A stretch of DNA of 64,000 bases from Maniola hyperantus (lineage: Eukaryota > Arthropoda > Insecta > Lepidoptera > Nymphalidae). Below, piece by piece: positions 1-11,886 of this stretch. Location: the NCBI RefSeq assembly GCF_902806685.2, contig NC_048537.1, forward strand, positions 9,322,720 to 9,386,719, in the 5' to 3' direction. Numbering within the stretch: position 1 is the stretch's first letter; every line of letters begins with the position of its first letter. The notes under the pieces were generated by a model. The model searched no databases and was not told the origin of the DNA. It saw only the letters and a list, made by a program, of their open reading frames with translations. Made by a program: the position numbers and the translations under genes.

Positions 1-151
1 CTAATCTCGAGAACAGCTGAACCGATTTCGCTAATTCTTTTTTATAATATTCCTTGAAGTACGAGGATGGTTCTTACGGAGAGAAAAAATTAAAAAATTG
101 CCTGTAAAAGAATCGACTGTTAGGCGGTACGAAGTTCGCCAGGTCAGCTAG
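1..151 (+). mobile_element. Helitron-like element, 3' end
   Basis: Ends with the hairpin GGCGGTACGAAGTTCGCC, then AGGTCAGCTAG before T, a Helitron 3' terminus. A relative ends at 63915. The 5' part is outside the window. Confidence 0.65.
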
Positions 152-410
152 TTTGATATAAAATACTTTTCATCAATTAACCAGCTCGGTGAAGGTTGTT
201 TTATACTGGGAACCAATACTACTAATCTCATTTGTGTAGAGCAATTTTACTAATCATATTATGATTAGTAAAGTAGGTAGGTAAAATGTTATTGAATGGA
301 GCTGATAAAGCTACAGCTTTTAACGAATGTACTAGGTATTACTTATTATATTAGGCACTTTAATTTCATTACTTTAGTCTGCGTGATATACCTAAGTAAG
401 TTACAAACAG

Positions 411-768
411 TGCGGGCTGGTGCGGGTAGTTGTCGTAGTCTATCACGCTGACCAAGAGCGGAATGGCAGGCTTCACATATTTGAGAACATTATAGAGTAT
501 TCTCAGGCAAGCAGAGGCCCTACTACCATATTATGTTTCAATATTGTTTTGACATTTTCATACAAAACTGGTATGTAAATATCAAAACAATATTGAAACA
601 TTATTACTTTAAGCGGTGGTAGTACGTCCCCAGGTTTCTTCACAATGTTTTCATTCGATGATTTAATTATTGCTTAAAACGCACATAACTACTAAAAGTT
701 AGAGGTGCGTGCTCGAGATCGAACCCCGGATCTCCCGAGTAGGAACGAACCAAACGTCTTAAACACGA
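411..768 (-). mobile_element. tRNA-derived SINE, split by a MITE
   Basis: Reverse-oriented copy of the family at 18310-18543: box B complement GATCGAACCCC near 718 and TTTGAGAACATTATAGAG near 480. A palindromic element at about 518-625 interrupts it. Confidence 0.7.
518..625. mobile_element. Palindromic MITE
   Basis: Outer TACTACC/GGTAGTA and inner arms 534-563 and 571-600 (TGTTTCAATATTGTTTTGA and complement) with 28 of 30 bases pairing. It interrupts the SINE. Confidence 0.75.
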
Positions 769-779
769 GGCCTTGCCAG

Positions 780-885
780 TCTCCTCGACGCCGTGTCGCC
801 GTATCAAGTAGAGGGCCCTTAAAAGTATGCTCCGGACGGGTTCGAATCCAGTCGGGCACACACCGACTAATTCGTGAGTTTAGCC
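780..885. repeat. Dispersed repeat with GGGTTCGAA motif
   Basis: CCGGACGGGTTCGAATCCAG and nearby CCGACTAATTCGTGAG resemble the segment at 57895-57975 inside a hairpin element. The GGTTCGAA word looks like a tRNA box B, but no tRNA fold is present. Confidence 0.5.
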
Positions 886-924
886 TTTATAGTTACATTA
901 TTTTATGCAATATATTTGTAGGCT

Positions 925-1070
925 ATCAATATAATCATCGTCATCATCAACCCATCGCTGGATCACTACTGAGCACGTGTCTCTCCTCAAAATATTCTCA
1001 AAGGTGTGTGAAATCTGTCAATCCGCACTTGGCCACTGTATACTAGACCATGGTCAACCCCATTCTGAGA
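925..1070. mobile_element. Two SINE pieces in opposite orientation
   Basis: 925-979 is the reverse of the SINE 3' end (CATCATCAACCCATCGCTGG), and 980-1070 is the forward middle part (CTCAAAGGTGTGTGAAATCT). Confidence 0.6.
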
Positions 1071-1639
1071 AGAGATCAAAATACTACATACCTATATACA
1101 ATAGGAATAAAGGTTGCTGTACCAAAAATTGAAGAATTCTGCTCACCTTCCAACCTGTAAATAATATATCAGATGGGTGAAGTTGAAGTACCTAGCAAGT
1201 GAAGCAGTCATCGAGCCGTGCTGAATTACTTATTTAGCTGTTTACAATGTCCAAACTTTATAGCTTGACCCAAGTTTGTTTTTAATCTTACAATTCGCTT
1301 TCACGGCACGGCGATGCATTATATGTTTAGATATTAGCGTTTCACCAGAACCTGCGTTGAGCCTCGTAGCTATTTCTAATAACGTATGAGTAAGCCCGTG
1401 TGTGCGCCAGATGTGTTATAATTAGTACATTCGGATAAAGCAAAACAAACTAGCGTTATTACTTACTATCAAACTAAGAAATTATCGTATAAAGTAGATA
1501 ACAATAAATGCACTTAGTTTTAAATTATGCAAGGATGGTAGAGAACAGAGATACTCGTAGACTTTGTTTAGTGATATTATATTTCTGAAAATTTTCTATA
1601 TTATGTTTCTATCATACATGTCTTATGGAATTCTGACAG

Positions 1640-1767
1640 ATGAAGTATTTTGTGGCACGACGTAAATTTAAGGAAGCATTAAAGCCCTACGACGTAAAGG
1701 ATGTTATAGAACAATATTCCGCGGGCCACGTCGATCTCCTGGGCAGAGTGAAAAACGTCCAGACTAG
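1640..1767 (+). CDS. KCNQ: KCNQ alternative exon A (helix B, calmodulin-binding region)
   Basis: A 128-bp exon after a ctgacag acceptor and before a gtagta donor, entering in phase 0 and leaving in phase 2. It encodes 42 residues plus two bases, with MKYFVARRKFKEALKPYDVK followed by DVIEQYSAGH and ending in VKNVQT. It is homologous over its whole length to exon B 1.1 kb downstream. The exon has the same length and phases as B, so using both in one transcript would shift the frame. Confidence 0.93.
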
Positions 1768-4700
1768 GTAGTATAATACATCCTAGGGTTAACAGTATTC
1801 TTGCTCTGTATACGTATAATCGTTTGGCAAATCAATAGTACATAAATTTAACCATTCACGAATTACGTAAATTACTTAAAAATACCTACTGAAAGGATAT
1901 CGTGAGTTTATGAACCTACCTAACACTTTAAATTTATTCTGTCAAGTATCGTACTATTGATTCGACATTGAAATATTTCGTTTGTCTGTATAAGATTTAG
2001 CGCTCCTTCTTAACACTGCCCAGTGAAATCCTATACTTTGCACTTTTACTTGTTATACCTATACCTACCTATATTTTACATTTTCGCTCGTCTGGACTAC
2101 ACAATATTGTCTTGTACCTTTGTAGAAAGACTTGCTTTAATTCTAAAACCTACAACAATATTACACACCTATCTATTTTAGTAGCTAAATTGTAGTGTTT
2201 GTGATGCTAACAATAATTCAAAAATCGTAGCTATTTAGGTACAGTGAACATAATTAACTCTTTCAAAATATACCGTTGAAACTTTTCTACTTTACGAACT
2301 AACTCAGGTTAGCAATAAATTGATAGTGTTTTTAAAATGTAACTGTGGCAGATCCAGGTTTAACGAAAAATTTCTGCGGTGTATATGGATAGTGAATCGA
2401 GTTTGTATGGAAATAATTTTAAAACTTTATAGGTAGATGACATAAAATAATTTAATCCTCGCAAAGCTCGCAACTCATTAATATCTTCGTACCTACATGA
2501 CATCGTGTTTACTATACCTACTACACGCATGACTGTTAATTATTTCGCTAGGGTTAAAAATAAACTAGACTCTCCTTTTATCACAACACAAATAAGTATT
2601 AGATATATCTACCGTTTGATCAGCTTGTAAGTAGGCACAAACATTCAATGTCGCTCAAATTCTGACACTAGAAATAGCAGTAGGTAGCTCAAAGAACAAT
2701 ATTATGATAAAATATCGAGACGCGAAAGATATTAAATCTTAAAATAATTGAAATAACTATAAACCTTCGTAAAAGTTTGGGAATTTGAAAACATGAAAAT
2801 TATATAATATTTAACTTTTAAAATGGTAATGAGTCATTACTAATGACTTTTGATGACTAAATTCGACTTGAGGAATTTTTTATTTCCGTATAGCTCAAGT
2901 ATTTTGTCGCACGCAAGAGGTTTAGAGAAGCCTTGAAACCTTACGATGTGAAAGACGTCATAGAACAGTACTCGTCGGGACACGCTGATCTCCTAAACCG
3001 AACCAAGAACCTGCAATACAGGTAAGATTAAAGAAAATGTTATGCACATGCAGGTACGGTAAAGCGCATATAGAATTATGCACCAGCGAGTCTACGCCCA
3101 AAAAAATATCTAATTCTTTGTCATATTATATGCGGTCACATCTTTTATTTAGTCTGTTGGTAAAAATTTTACGTAAGTATGTGATAAAAGTAAGCAGTAA
3201 TTTTAAACATGTTGTAAAATATTTATCTGAAATATTTCCAATAAATAAATGTAAATAAATTATTCATGTGCATATACAAATAAATCTAGAACCTTTAAAC
3301 ATTAATAACCGAAATAATTACATTGATTTTCAGAATTAAACGATGCCAAATTTTGTTTGTTCCTACTTCTCATAAAATGTACATAATATTATGTCGTTAT
3401 AGAAACTGTAGCTTTGCCATGCTTAGAACATCTCACTAGAAACTTTTACACCTAACGTCAAAATTATTGTAATAATATTACTCTAGCTCTTCTCTGATTG
3501 ATTTATCGGTGTAACGAACAGGATTCTTTATTTCCTTTCCTTGTCCACCATAATTATTGCTTTTTCTTTTTAACATTGCTTTATTCAGTTACTAACACGA
3601 GTTACCTAATATTTTTTATATTCAGCTTGTACTGTAATGTTTTTTTGCATGAATTAAATTTTTACAGCACATTGTATCGTTTCATGATGATATTTTCAAT
3701 GTTCCTAAATCACTAATAAGAACAATAAAGTTTAAAACTTTCATTAAAATGACGATCATTTTTTACGAAAATTATTAATTAAATAATTGTATTAATTAAC
3801 ATCGGTAATAATAATTATTATTTTTCATCCAAACTTGTATTATACGGAACACTTAAAACACATCATTATACGAAAATGATTACAAATTTGAGTAAATGTG
3901 ATAGCTGATAACTGCAGTTGTAATCATAGTATTTGTTATCTTTGAAATATTATACGATCGAGATAAGTTAAATACTTTAATTGTACTCATTTATTGGGAA
4001 TGGCTTGCACTTAACTTCAGAAAAGGAAAAATTGAATGCATGAGTGCTCTACAAAAATAAATTAAGCTCATAATATAAGAGGGATGTTTTCATTCATGCA
4101 ATATACCTACCTACTTATGCAAAAATATCGTAAAATACAAAATACCTTTCAATACTAACTTTATAATCGCTTTCAGTTTTGGCGCCCATATGGAAAACTG
4201 TTTAAATCCTACAATTCTATTTCGTGTCTTGAAACTTTTGTTATTGTTTTCATCGTCAGAATGAAATCCGCTTTTCTAGGAGCTCTTGTTTTGTGGCTAG
4301 TTTTGGCATAGAAAAGTAAACAAAATGTTATTATTGCCCATGTTTTCACATCTACTCAATCATGTTCAGATTTTTGATAATAATATTTGTATCATGCTTT
4401 AAAGTAATGCATTTATGCAGATATTAAAATTCACAGGTTAGACCAAATTCTTGGCAAGCAAGGTTCCAAGGCAAAAGACGTCTATGCATCAAAAATCAGC
4501 CTAGCTTCCAGAGTAGTAAAAATTGAAAGACAAGTAAGCAAAAGATATTCCTTAAGAAATGTCGTTCATTACATTCCAGAAGAAAATCAGCTCTCGTAAA
4601 CTTTGTATTTTATAATTTAAATTTTGTTTAACATTAAAGTCAACGCCTTACCTACTCGTACATATACTAAGTTACTTTGTTGGAGTAAATTAACAGCTGT

Positions 4701-7583
4701 ATGTAGCAGTATGTTTATAGGTGAGTACTAAGTAGGTATAATTATTATGCGATTGATTTTCAGGTAGACGATATAGAAAATAAGTTAGATCATTTATTAG
4801 AAATGTACGAAGAAGATAGACGCTCTATGCGAAGGCTAGGAAAAGAATTAAATGGAGGGGGAGATAGTGGGGCGTCTGGTGATATGCAGCACAGGATGCG
4901 GCCAGCCCTGACTGAAAAACAGAGTTCTGAACCCAATTCGCCTATTTCACGCAGCTTTGAACCACCCGCCCAAGTATCAGCCCCAGTGCCGCACAAAAGA
5001 CCGATGAATAGAGGTTACTCCGACCTAGGAACCAGATTTATGCGGAAGAAAGTTATTGTCAAGTAAGTAAAAAACATAAAACTAATTTTAATACCTTTGC
5101 CAATAAATAGCATTTTATTTTCTTGTTTGTTACTCATAACCTATAACGCCGCATCACTACCCCTATAGTTGCGCAAGTTTTTTTTTTTGTTAATATTTGT
5201 TGGATTGTCCTTCAATCACGTCGCAAAGGAGCAATGATTTGACGTGATTTTTATGGAAATAAGTAGTTAAGGACATTCAGAGTGACAAGTATTAATGTTT
5301 ATGACGGAAATTCAAAGAGTTCCCACGGGACTTCTAAAAATCTAAATCACGTGGACGAAGTCGCGGGCATCAGCTAGTAGTAATATAAGTTTCATGTTCG
5401 TTATTATTATTTTATCTTATTAATTTGAATTATATGCTCATTTAATTTACCATACCATTTTAATAATTCAGGATACGGTTAATGTATCTATGTTTTGACC
5501 CAGAACATCTTCTAGTCGTTTCAACGAATCGCCGAGGGACGATGAAGTAGTTATAGTGGTACCAACAGATCGCGAAGACACACCACCGCGGCTCGTGACG
5601 GATAGTTCAGGTAACTAGTAAAATAAAATAATTACAAATATATGTAACATAGGATCACTTTAGTAGGACGTGTGCAGGAAATATTAGTTTATTATATATC
5701 CGATATTACGCAAATATTTATATTTATATTTATAAAGAAAACACAACTACTTTAAACCTAATTAAATTTCTTTAATAAAGTACTTAACTACATATGTTCA
5801 AACCAATCGTCTAAACTATCGACAACATGACTTGAGTCTTGTTTGTTAGTAAACTATACCTAATTCCGAAATATTTCATAGAATATTCTATGAACTGGTA
5901 ACATTACTTCCTTGTTCCATGAGGTTATATTAAAATTCATGAAGAAGAACAGCCCAGACTATTCATTACAAAATGTATTTCAGGCATCCGCATAGAGGCG
6001 ATAAATTGCCATAAGTATTATTCATGAAAAATATGTATTTCTACTTTGTATCCATACTTAATATTATAAATGCGAAACATATATGTCTGTCTGTCTGTTA
6101 CCTTTTTACGGCCCATCTTTTTAAATAAACCAATTTTGAAGTTGTGCAGAGATGGCTTACGTCTCTGAGACGGACATAAGCTGATTTTAATTTAGAAAAA
6201 TCAAAGAATTCCCTCTGGATTTTTGAAAACCACGTGGACGACGTCTCCGGCATCTATCTGGTACAGAGATAGCTTGCGAATCGGATACAGTAGGTATACG
6301 ATACATAGGCTACTATTTAACCCGGAAAATCAAGGAGTTCTCGGAGAGTTAAAAAAAAACTTAAATCAACCCCAAACCCAAGTCGTGGGCATCATCTAGT
6401 TTATTCATTCCTTAGTATTTTATTATCTAATTATTTTTAATGATAATAAGTATATTATCTTTGTGATAATAAGTATATTATCACATGCTTATTTAGGTTA
6501 CTTATAGGAGATTTGCTTATTTAACCAATTAAAACGTCGTTGCCATAGGTATAAATATGCGAATATTACAAAATTGCAGCATCTTATGAAGACTATTCGT
6601 CGTCGACCTCTCTCTGACCGACATCCTGGGACAGCCCCATTCTTATCGGCCCCCGCCGGCTGCGTGAGTCCTGAACCATTCCCTTTTGATGTGTGGAATG
6701 TATACTCGTATTATAGTATCTTTGTGTCCTACTCCTGTGTCCTCCCAGTCGCTCCTGCCCCATGAATGCTCTTAATGATGGTGTTGTATTTAGATTTACC
6801 ATTTTTCTCATTTTATCTTCTTATATTTTCGTATGACATTTAAAAAATAATTTACCCATTTTTCTATTCAAACCAAATTGAGTTGAATTTTATTTCAGAA
6901 TATTTGTGGTCTGGCATCAAACAAAAAAAAAATGTTTCCGTGGAGCTCATTGATGTTAGTCCGTAGCAAGTTCGTAGAGGTACTACTACGAATTATTGTG
7001 AAACTCGTAGTCGTTCATTAATGATTCTTTTATTTTATTCTCCATTCTTTCACGAAGTTCTTTTACTATAAGCATGTTTTGTAATATGATAAAGTAGATA
7101 TTAAGGTCTATAAACATTGGTATATTCGGAGAGTTTAGTTACTGTTCTAAATTATTTGACTCATGCAGTTATCTATAGACTGGTTAGAGTTTGACTTAGA
7201 CATCCTAATATCGGCAATATAATTATATTTTTCTCTTAATTATATGCATATTAAGACATAGAGCCACGTACACGAAGATGAAATGCATTAAATAATATAG
7301 AAGTATCTTATAAACGGTATACATTACAGAGGTTTGTCCGAGCTGTTCAGTAGAGGTAGAGACAGAGGCAGAAGTGGGCGGCACGAGGTCAGACAGCTCC
7401 GGCTCTCCGTCGTGGTGCGAAGGCGAGGCTGCGGATGAGAGAGGCTACGCGTCCGGCGACTCGCTGGCGGAGGACGCCGCGTTGCTAGGCGACGCTGTGC
7501 AGCTAGACCACCAACCCCGAACCTTGCGTCCTCAGAGACGAGACGTCGCCGTCGATCTACATCTGTTACGCCCAGACGTATGA
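1640..7583 (+). CDS. KCNQ: KCNQ-type voltage-gated potassium channel, C-terminal part (5' end outside window)
   Basis: Voltage-gated K+ channel alpha subunit of the Kv7 family, a plasma-membrane protein that sets a slow, subthreshold K+ current. Only the cytoplasmic C-terminus is in the window; the voltage sensor and pore exons must lie upstream. Coding exons are 1640-1767 or 2894-3021 (alternatives), 4437-4533, 4764-5062, 5504-5610 and 7330-7583. With one alternative used, phases match throughout and give 294 residues plus a TGA stop. The first exon carries the family hallmark PYDVKDVIEQYS (helix B, calmodulin binding). The next two carry a heptad-like stretch, VVKIERQVDDIENKLDHLL, matching the Kv7 tetramerisation coiled coil. 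The last 220 residues are acidic and Ser-rich and are not recognisable as a domain. All donors are GT and all acceptors AG. Family assignment is from remembered Kv7 proteins and is secure; which of the vertebrate paralogues it is closest to is not relevant, as insects usually have one gene. Confidence 0.93.
2894..3021 (+). CDS. KCNQ: KCNQ alternative exon B (helix B, calmodulin-binding region)
   Basis: A 128-bp exon after a ccgtatag acceptor and before a gtaaga donor, phase 0 in and phase 2 out, exactly as exon A. It encodes LKYFVARKRFREALKPYDVK, then DVIEQYSSGH, and ends TKNLQY. Substitutions relative to A are mostly conservative in the basic first helix and cluster after the YS-x-GH motif (A to S, V to A, G to N, V to T, V to L, T to Y). 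The PYDVKDVIEQYS core is unchanged. Confidence 0.93.
4437..4533 (+). CDS. KCNQ: KCNQ exon, linker and start of tetramerisation coiled coil
   Basis: A 97-bp exon after a ttcacag acceptor, taking one base to complete the arginine codon split by the alternative exons, and ending CAA before gtaagc. It encodes LDQILGKQGSKAKD and ends ASRVVKIERQ. Kv7 proteins have LDQ..GK directly after the helix B/C exon, so the order is as expected. Confidence 0.93.
4764..5062 (+). CDS. KCNQ: KCNQ exon, coiled coil and Pro/Ser-rich linker
   Basis: A 299-bp exon from a ttttcag acceptor to a gtaagt donor, phase 0 in and 2 out. It starts VDDIENKLDHLLEMYEEDRR, the continuation of the coiled coil, and goes on through a Gly/Ser/Pro-rich stretch to a basic end (RFMRKKVIVK). 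The reverse-strand reading frame over the same bases is a shadow. Confidence 0.92.
5170..5377 (+). mobile_element. Helitron-like element in KCNQ intron
   Basis: Ends CGTGGACGAAGTCGCGGGCA then TCAGCTAG before T. The 5' boundary is not clear. Confidence 0.55.
5504..5610 (+). CDS. KCNQ: KCNQ penultimate exon
   Basis: A 107-bp exon after acceptor gacccag and before donor gtaact. The frame joins the previous exon (phase 2) and leaves in phase 1. It encodes TSSSRFNESPRDDEVVIVVP and then a Thr/Pro-rich acidic stretch. No domain is recognised; inclusion rests on splice sites, phase and codon character. Confidence 0.8.
6051..6399 (+). mobile_element. Helitron-like element, complete non-autonomous copy, in KCNQ intron
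   Basis: Starts TCCATACTTAATATTATAAA after A (6050) and ends AAGTCGTGGGCATCATCTAG before T (6400); 349 bp. It includes the TCTGTCTGTCTGTTAC and GAGATGGCTTACGTCTC parts of the family. Confidence 0.75.
7330..7583 (+). CDS. KCNQ: KCNQ last coding exon with stop
   Basis: The exon follows an acattacag acceptor and completes a Glu codon. It encodes an acidic, Ser/Gly-rich tail (for example RSDSSGSPSWCEGEAADERG) and ends with RPDV and TGA at 7581-7583. It is GC-rich against AT-rich flanks. The antisense open frame here is a shadow of this exon. Confidence 0.82.
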
Positions 7584-8022
7584 GCCCCGCCAATGTTTTC
7601 AAGAACGTTGATGTTCCGAACGCTTATAAGATAGTTTGTGCTCCGACTTGCATTCGCACAAAATTCGCATAAAGTTTGCTGTCATGTCACAAATTCTCAA
7701 AACTTGTAAAAAGCATAAAAGATTTAAGTGCAGTGTGACTTTATACCTAAATTAAACTATACAACGACGTAAATAATGTGAAATTTAAGTTCTCGATTCC
7801 ACTTGTACCTAATATTAATATTAATCGTTTAAGCCTTAAGGTATTGTGTAAAGACCAAAGACTCGATGTAGACACTAGACATAGTAATTAAGTACCTAAC
7901 TAAGTACTAATTTTTCAATACATTTGCTTACAAAGTCCTTTAAAGTGCCTAAAATATCCTTCTAGTTCCCATGAAGTTCATAATGAACAACACTCAACAT
8001 CTTCTGATGCGAAGAGAATAAA
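7584..8022 (+). other. KCNQ: Probable KCNQ 3' UTR with AATAAA signal
   Basis: AT-rich sequence after the KCNQ stop without repeats that I recognise. An AATAAA hexamer is at 8017-8022. The hexamer is common in AT-rich DNA, so the cleavage site is uncertain. Confidence 0.35.
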
Positions 8023-9830
8023 AATGGTAAAAAAAAATAGTTTATTAAACAAGTAGGTATGTATCCTTTACTTTTTAATCACAAATGTATTGAGAAATAT
8101 GCGAGTCATGGTAATTACATTCTCGGCGCTATCCCTTTTCGTCGAGTTCACAATCTTCGCTTCTACTGTAATTACCAACTTGGCATAATATATTATTTGT
8201 ATAATAATATTAAATTTAAAACATAGTAAATAGGTACGCTTACGGTCCTGTTGCTTATAAATACTTATATGATAAAGGTTTCTAATTTATGTAAGTTTTA
8301 AATATAAGTAAGACAAAAATGATTGATTTCTACATTGATTAGACGTAAGTGGAAATCCGAGATTCAGCAATTTTAAAGCAGCCATAAATAGCGTGTTAAG
8401 TAAACCTCTGGAATTATCTGTAGGAGTTATATAATGCCCAGGGTAACCGGACCGGGAAATCCTGAACAATTGTGCAACAGGTATCTATACCTACTACATT
8501 TTAGCTTCACAGTTTAACTGTATCTACAGGCAATCCTATGAGGCAAACTCTGGTGTGTATGGCAACTTTAAGAATGTTAGTGAAATAAGCTTGCTTGAAA
8601 AGTTAGAATTTTAATTTTTTCAACTGTCTGTACGACTTACTTTTGGCGGGTTCTAGCCCTTTTGAGACTTTAGAATTTCAATTATTTTACTTAATCACAA
8701 TGAAACTTAAGTTGTAAGTATTAAAATTGATCAATTTATAACAGGTAGGTAAATACTATAAGAATAATATTACAATTAAAATATAAATTATGTACAGTAG
8801 TACCTATGTTACTTGTCTAACTCCGTGAACTTGATAAATAGATTTTTATTTATAGGTACCTATTAACAATTGAACTGTGATAAACTTTTCAGTTATAGCT
8901 TGCTATTAAAATATTAGTTATAGTCGATATTTAGTAATATTATATGTAGGGAACCTAAGTTTAATTGTGGTTTGCGTTATTTAAAGCAAACACCGCCTTG
9001 CTGAAAGCCTTGTTATAAATACGGCGTTACATTTGGTCGCTAGCCCTTATTTGGTTCACCGGATAACTTAGGTACCTACGGACTACCTACCTACCTAATC
9101 CCAATTCGAATTGAAGGTAGAACTTGTCCAAGATGGCTTCGTTCATTTGCACTTCCTTGGCAGCCCGTATTCCTTATAGGCATTCGATTTCCGAATGCAG
9201 GTAAATAACCAAATGAAATTCGGCAATATTTATTTTCAGGAATGTAGGTTTAGGTACTATTCCTCAAACATATTAACTGTCTTATTATTATCATATATAA
9301 CCAGCATACATCCACTGTTGCACATGCGCAAAACACTTGTATAGCCTGAACTAAGTTCATTTCAATAGGCGAGAGTCTCAGGTCGACACGGCTAGTTCTA
9401 TGACTAGGTCGTAGGTGACATAATTCCTAATTTTACTTTGATAACCTATAAAAGTGGGATATACCAACCCCATTTGCATATCAATATCCAAAATAATTTG
9501 TAGATTCAGAAGATGTTTGCAAATTACAGCAATAGACTAACTGTGGCGTCCTGTCTCTCCTGTAAATTATTATTCACGTGTCAATTGCAGCATGCCAGAT
9601 TATTTTCATGATTGAAATTGATTGAAACTACTCAGTTATAATGCGTAAAAATTTACTCCTCATTCCCATTTTTACTGTATGTGTCAAAAGTTCGATTTTA
9701 GTCCTCATTTTAAAGGCGAACCATACTTTTGACATGACAGTTGACCCATAGAGTTAAAATGGCGCAGGAGAAGTCATTTTTTATGGACATATTATATCAC
9801 AGTTACCTTTTATTAACAAAGCGCAGTAGA
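8023..9830. other. Spacer without recognised gene
   Basis: AT-rich DNA. An inverted pair GGTAATTACA / TGTAATTACC brackets 8110-8180 and may be a small MITE. A SINE-like ATCCACTGTTGCACATGCG piece lies near 9310. No coding sequence is supported. Confidence 0.4.
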
Positions 9831-9834
9831 TTCT

Positions 9835-9960
9835 AAAAAAACCGGCCAAGAGCTAGTCCTACTCGCGCACCGAGGGTTCCGTACTACAGTCGTATTTTTT
9901 TGACATCTTGCACGATAAATCAAAAACTATCTCTTTAACACTACTTATGTCTTTCTCCCT
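9835..9960. repeat. Dispersed lepidopteran-type repeat (GGGTTCCGTA family)
   Basis: CCGGCCAAGAGCTAGTCC and CGCGCACCGAGGGTTCCGTA. Related sequence is at 41590-41660, 50145-50420 and 52080-52320. Confidence 0.5.
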
Positions 9961-10654
9961 GTCTGTTTGTTGCCTATGCGATTGCGCATAGGGCTAGCCG
10001 GGTAATAGTTGCCCTTTACCTAATTGTTTATTTTTGTATCTATCTATCGACAAATAAGTATCTAAATCGTTAGAGATACCTAAACAAAGAAGGTAATGCT
10101 ACTTACCAACAAACAATATTCTACAAACTAATATAATAATGAAAAATCGCTCACGATCGTTTTAACGCTAAACTATTCTACCTAGGTATCTATACCTAAT
10201 TTAGTTTTCATCAAACCAATATAATCTTGGTCTTTACTCTCTATTGTGTGGTTTTATAAACTACTTATACAATTATGTGTTTGTTTTAAACATAGTGTAG
10301 AGTTTTGATACTTCTCTTTGTAATAAAACTGCATCATAGGTTATTTACAAGTAATGTACATTAGAAGGTAACTTTAATATTCCCACTTATTACTAGGTAT
10401 AGGGCCTTTATTTACTTAGTTAAAGCAGTTCTAAAACGATGTCCATTTTACAGACTTTCGCTTTAGATCGAATGTCTAATTTTCCGTAAACCATAGAAGC
10501 TTTCATATAAATCGATAGAGCTTTATTTGAGAGCGTTTCAAGGCCAGGCATGATCTATCATCCCATTGTTGGTTTACTCATTTTATAAGTATATAGGTAT
10601 ACCTACAGTACAATATTTAGGTAGATAAACACTAAGTAGTTATTTATATAAGTA

Positions 10655-11130
10655 CCTATATATGAAGACTTGTCCTGACTGACACACTGATCCATCAACG
10701 CACACCCTAAACCGCTGGGACTAGAAACATGAAATTTTAACAGTTGGTATGGAGGTTCGTTTTTTAACGTAGGCATCCACTAAGAACGGATTTTTGGAAA
10801 TTCAACCCCTAAGAGGGTTAAAATAGGGGATGGAAGTTTGTATGGTAGTCCGTCAACAACAAAGTTACAACAATGAAAATTGGTATTTAAGGGTTTTGGT
10901 TGAAAATCAAGAAATACGTGTTTCTGGGTTTTTAGAAATTCTACCCTCAACGGGGTTAAATAGGGAATAAAAATTTGTATGAAAGTTCGTCATTTTTCAA
11001 CTTTCATCTATGAAAATTAGTATTTCGGATTCCGGGAAATGTGAAGTACGTGTTTCAGGATTTTTAGAAATTCCACCCCCTAACCGTTTTAAAAAATTCC
11101 ACTGCGAAGCTGAGTCGGGTCAGCTCGTAA
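10655..11130 (+). mobile_element. Helitron-like element with internal repeats
   Basis: TGACTGACACACTGATCCATCAACGCACA-type start (first part of the family at 38570), then about three imperfect units built on TTTTTAGAAATTC...GGGTTAAA, and an end CGAAGCTGAGTCGGGTCAGC. The final CTAG has become CTCG. Confidence 0.6.
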
Positions 11131-11652
11131 AATACAAAATTTCAAGTTAACGAAATTGCTTATAAATTTAACTTTTAAATTAGGTGAAACAAAGTGAAAA
11201 ATTAACCGTTTTCTTAACTTTCGTTAAATTGAACTTCCGTTAACTTTAGTGCGTTAGTTTGGTTGTTGACGTCATTTTATTTGTTGAATTTCGTGCCACG
11301 TTCCATTTGCATTTTCAGCGAGCCAAACGACGTGTTAACGAATTAATGCAAAGTGTAAATGCAGCATGGAATTTAGGCACTTATAGAAAGGGAAGAATAA
11401 ATCAGTATCGTCGCACCTCGGTGCCCTATTAAATGCTATTAGGTATGCGGCACCTATTATGATACATACATATTATTATGAAACATGAGTAGGTATTTTT
11501 GGATGGTTAACTAAAATTTAACGCTGTGCATCGAAGTTAACTTTTTAAGCAGTGAATTAACGAATAACGAAGTTAACTTTTGTATTAACTTTGACCACCT
11601 CTGCCCTACACCTATAAAATTAACCACGCCCCTCTAAATATAAAATATTTAA

Positions 11653-11880
11653 GATTATTTTTCCGACCCAAATGTCGACCAATAGAATTGCACCATTCGA
11701 CGTCACGTGGTACAACCTACATGGTATTATACTGATAATTTTTTGAAAATTTTCTCTGGTAGTTGCTATATATAAAAAACAAAACATGATCCAGTCAAAT
11801 TAACCACACGTCAAACTGACAGGTTGAATTCAATTGTGAAAATTGGAGATTTTGGCCGACATTTGGGACGGAAAAATAAT
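11653..11880. mobile_element. MITE with 28-bp inverted ends
   Basis: GATTATTTTTCCGACCCAAA at 11653 pairs with TTTGGGACGGAAAAATAATC ending 11880. Not coding. Confidence 0.7.
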
Positions 11881-11886
11881 CCCCCG

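Noticed and set aside
4790..4996. Reverse-strand open frame
   Set aside because: It is the antisense shadow of the KCNQ exon at 4764-5062.
6574..6811. Pair of overlapping open frames on both strands in a KCNQ intron
   Set aside because: No domain, and no splice sites that keep the KCNQ frame. It may be an old retroelement piece but I could not identify it.
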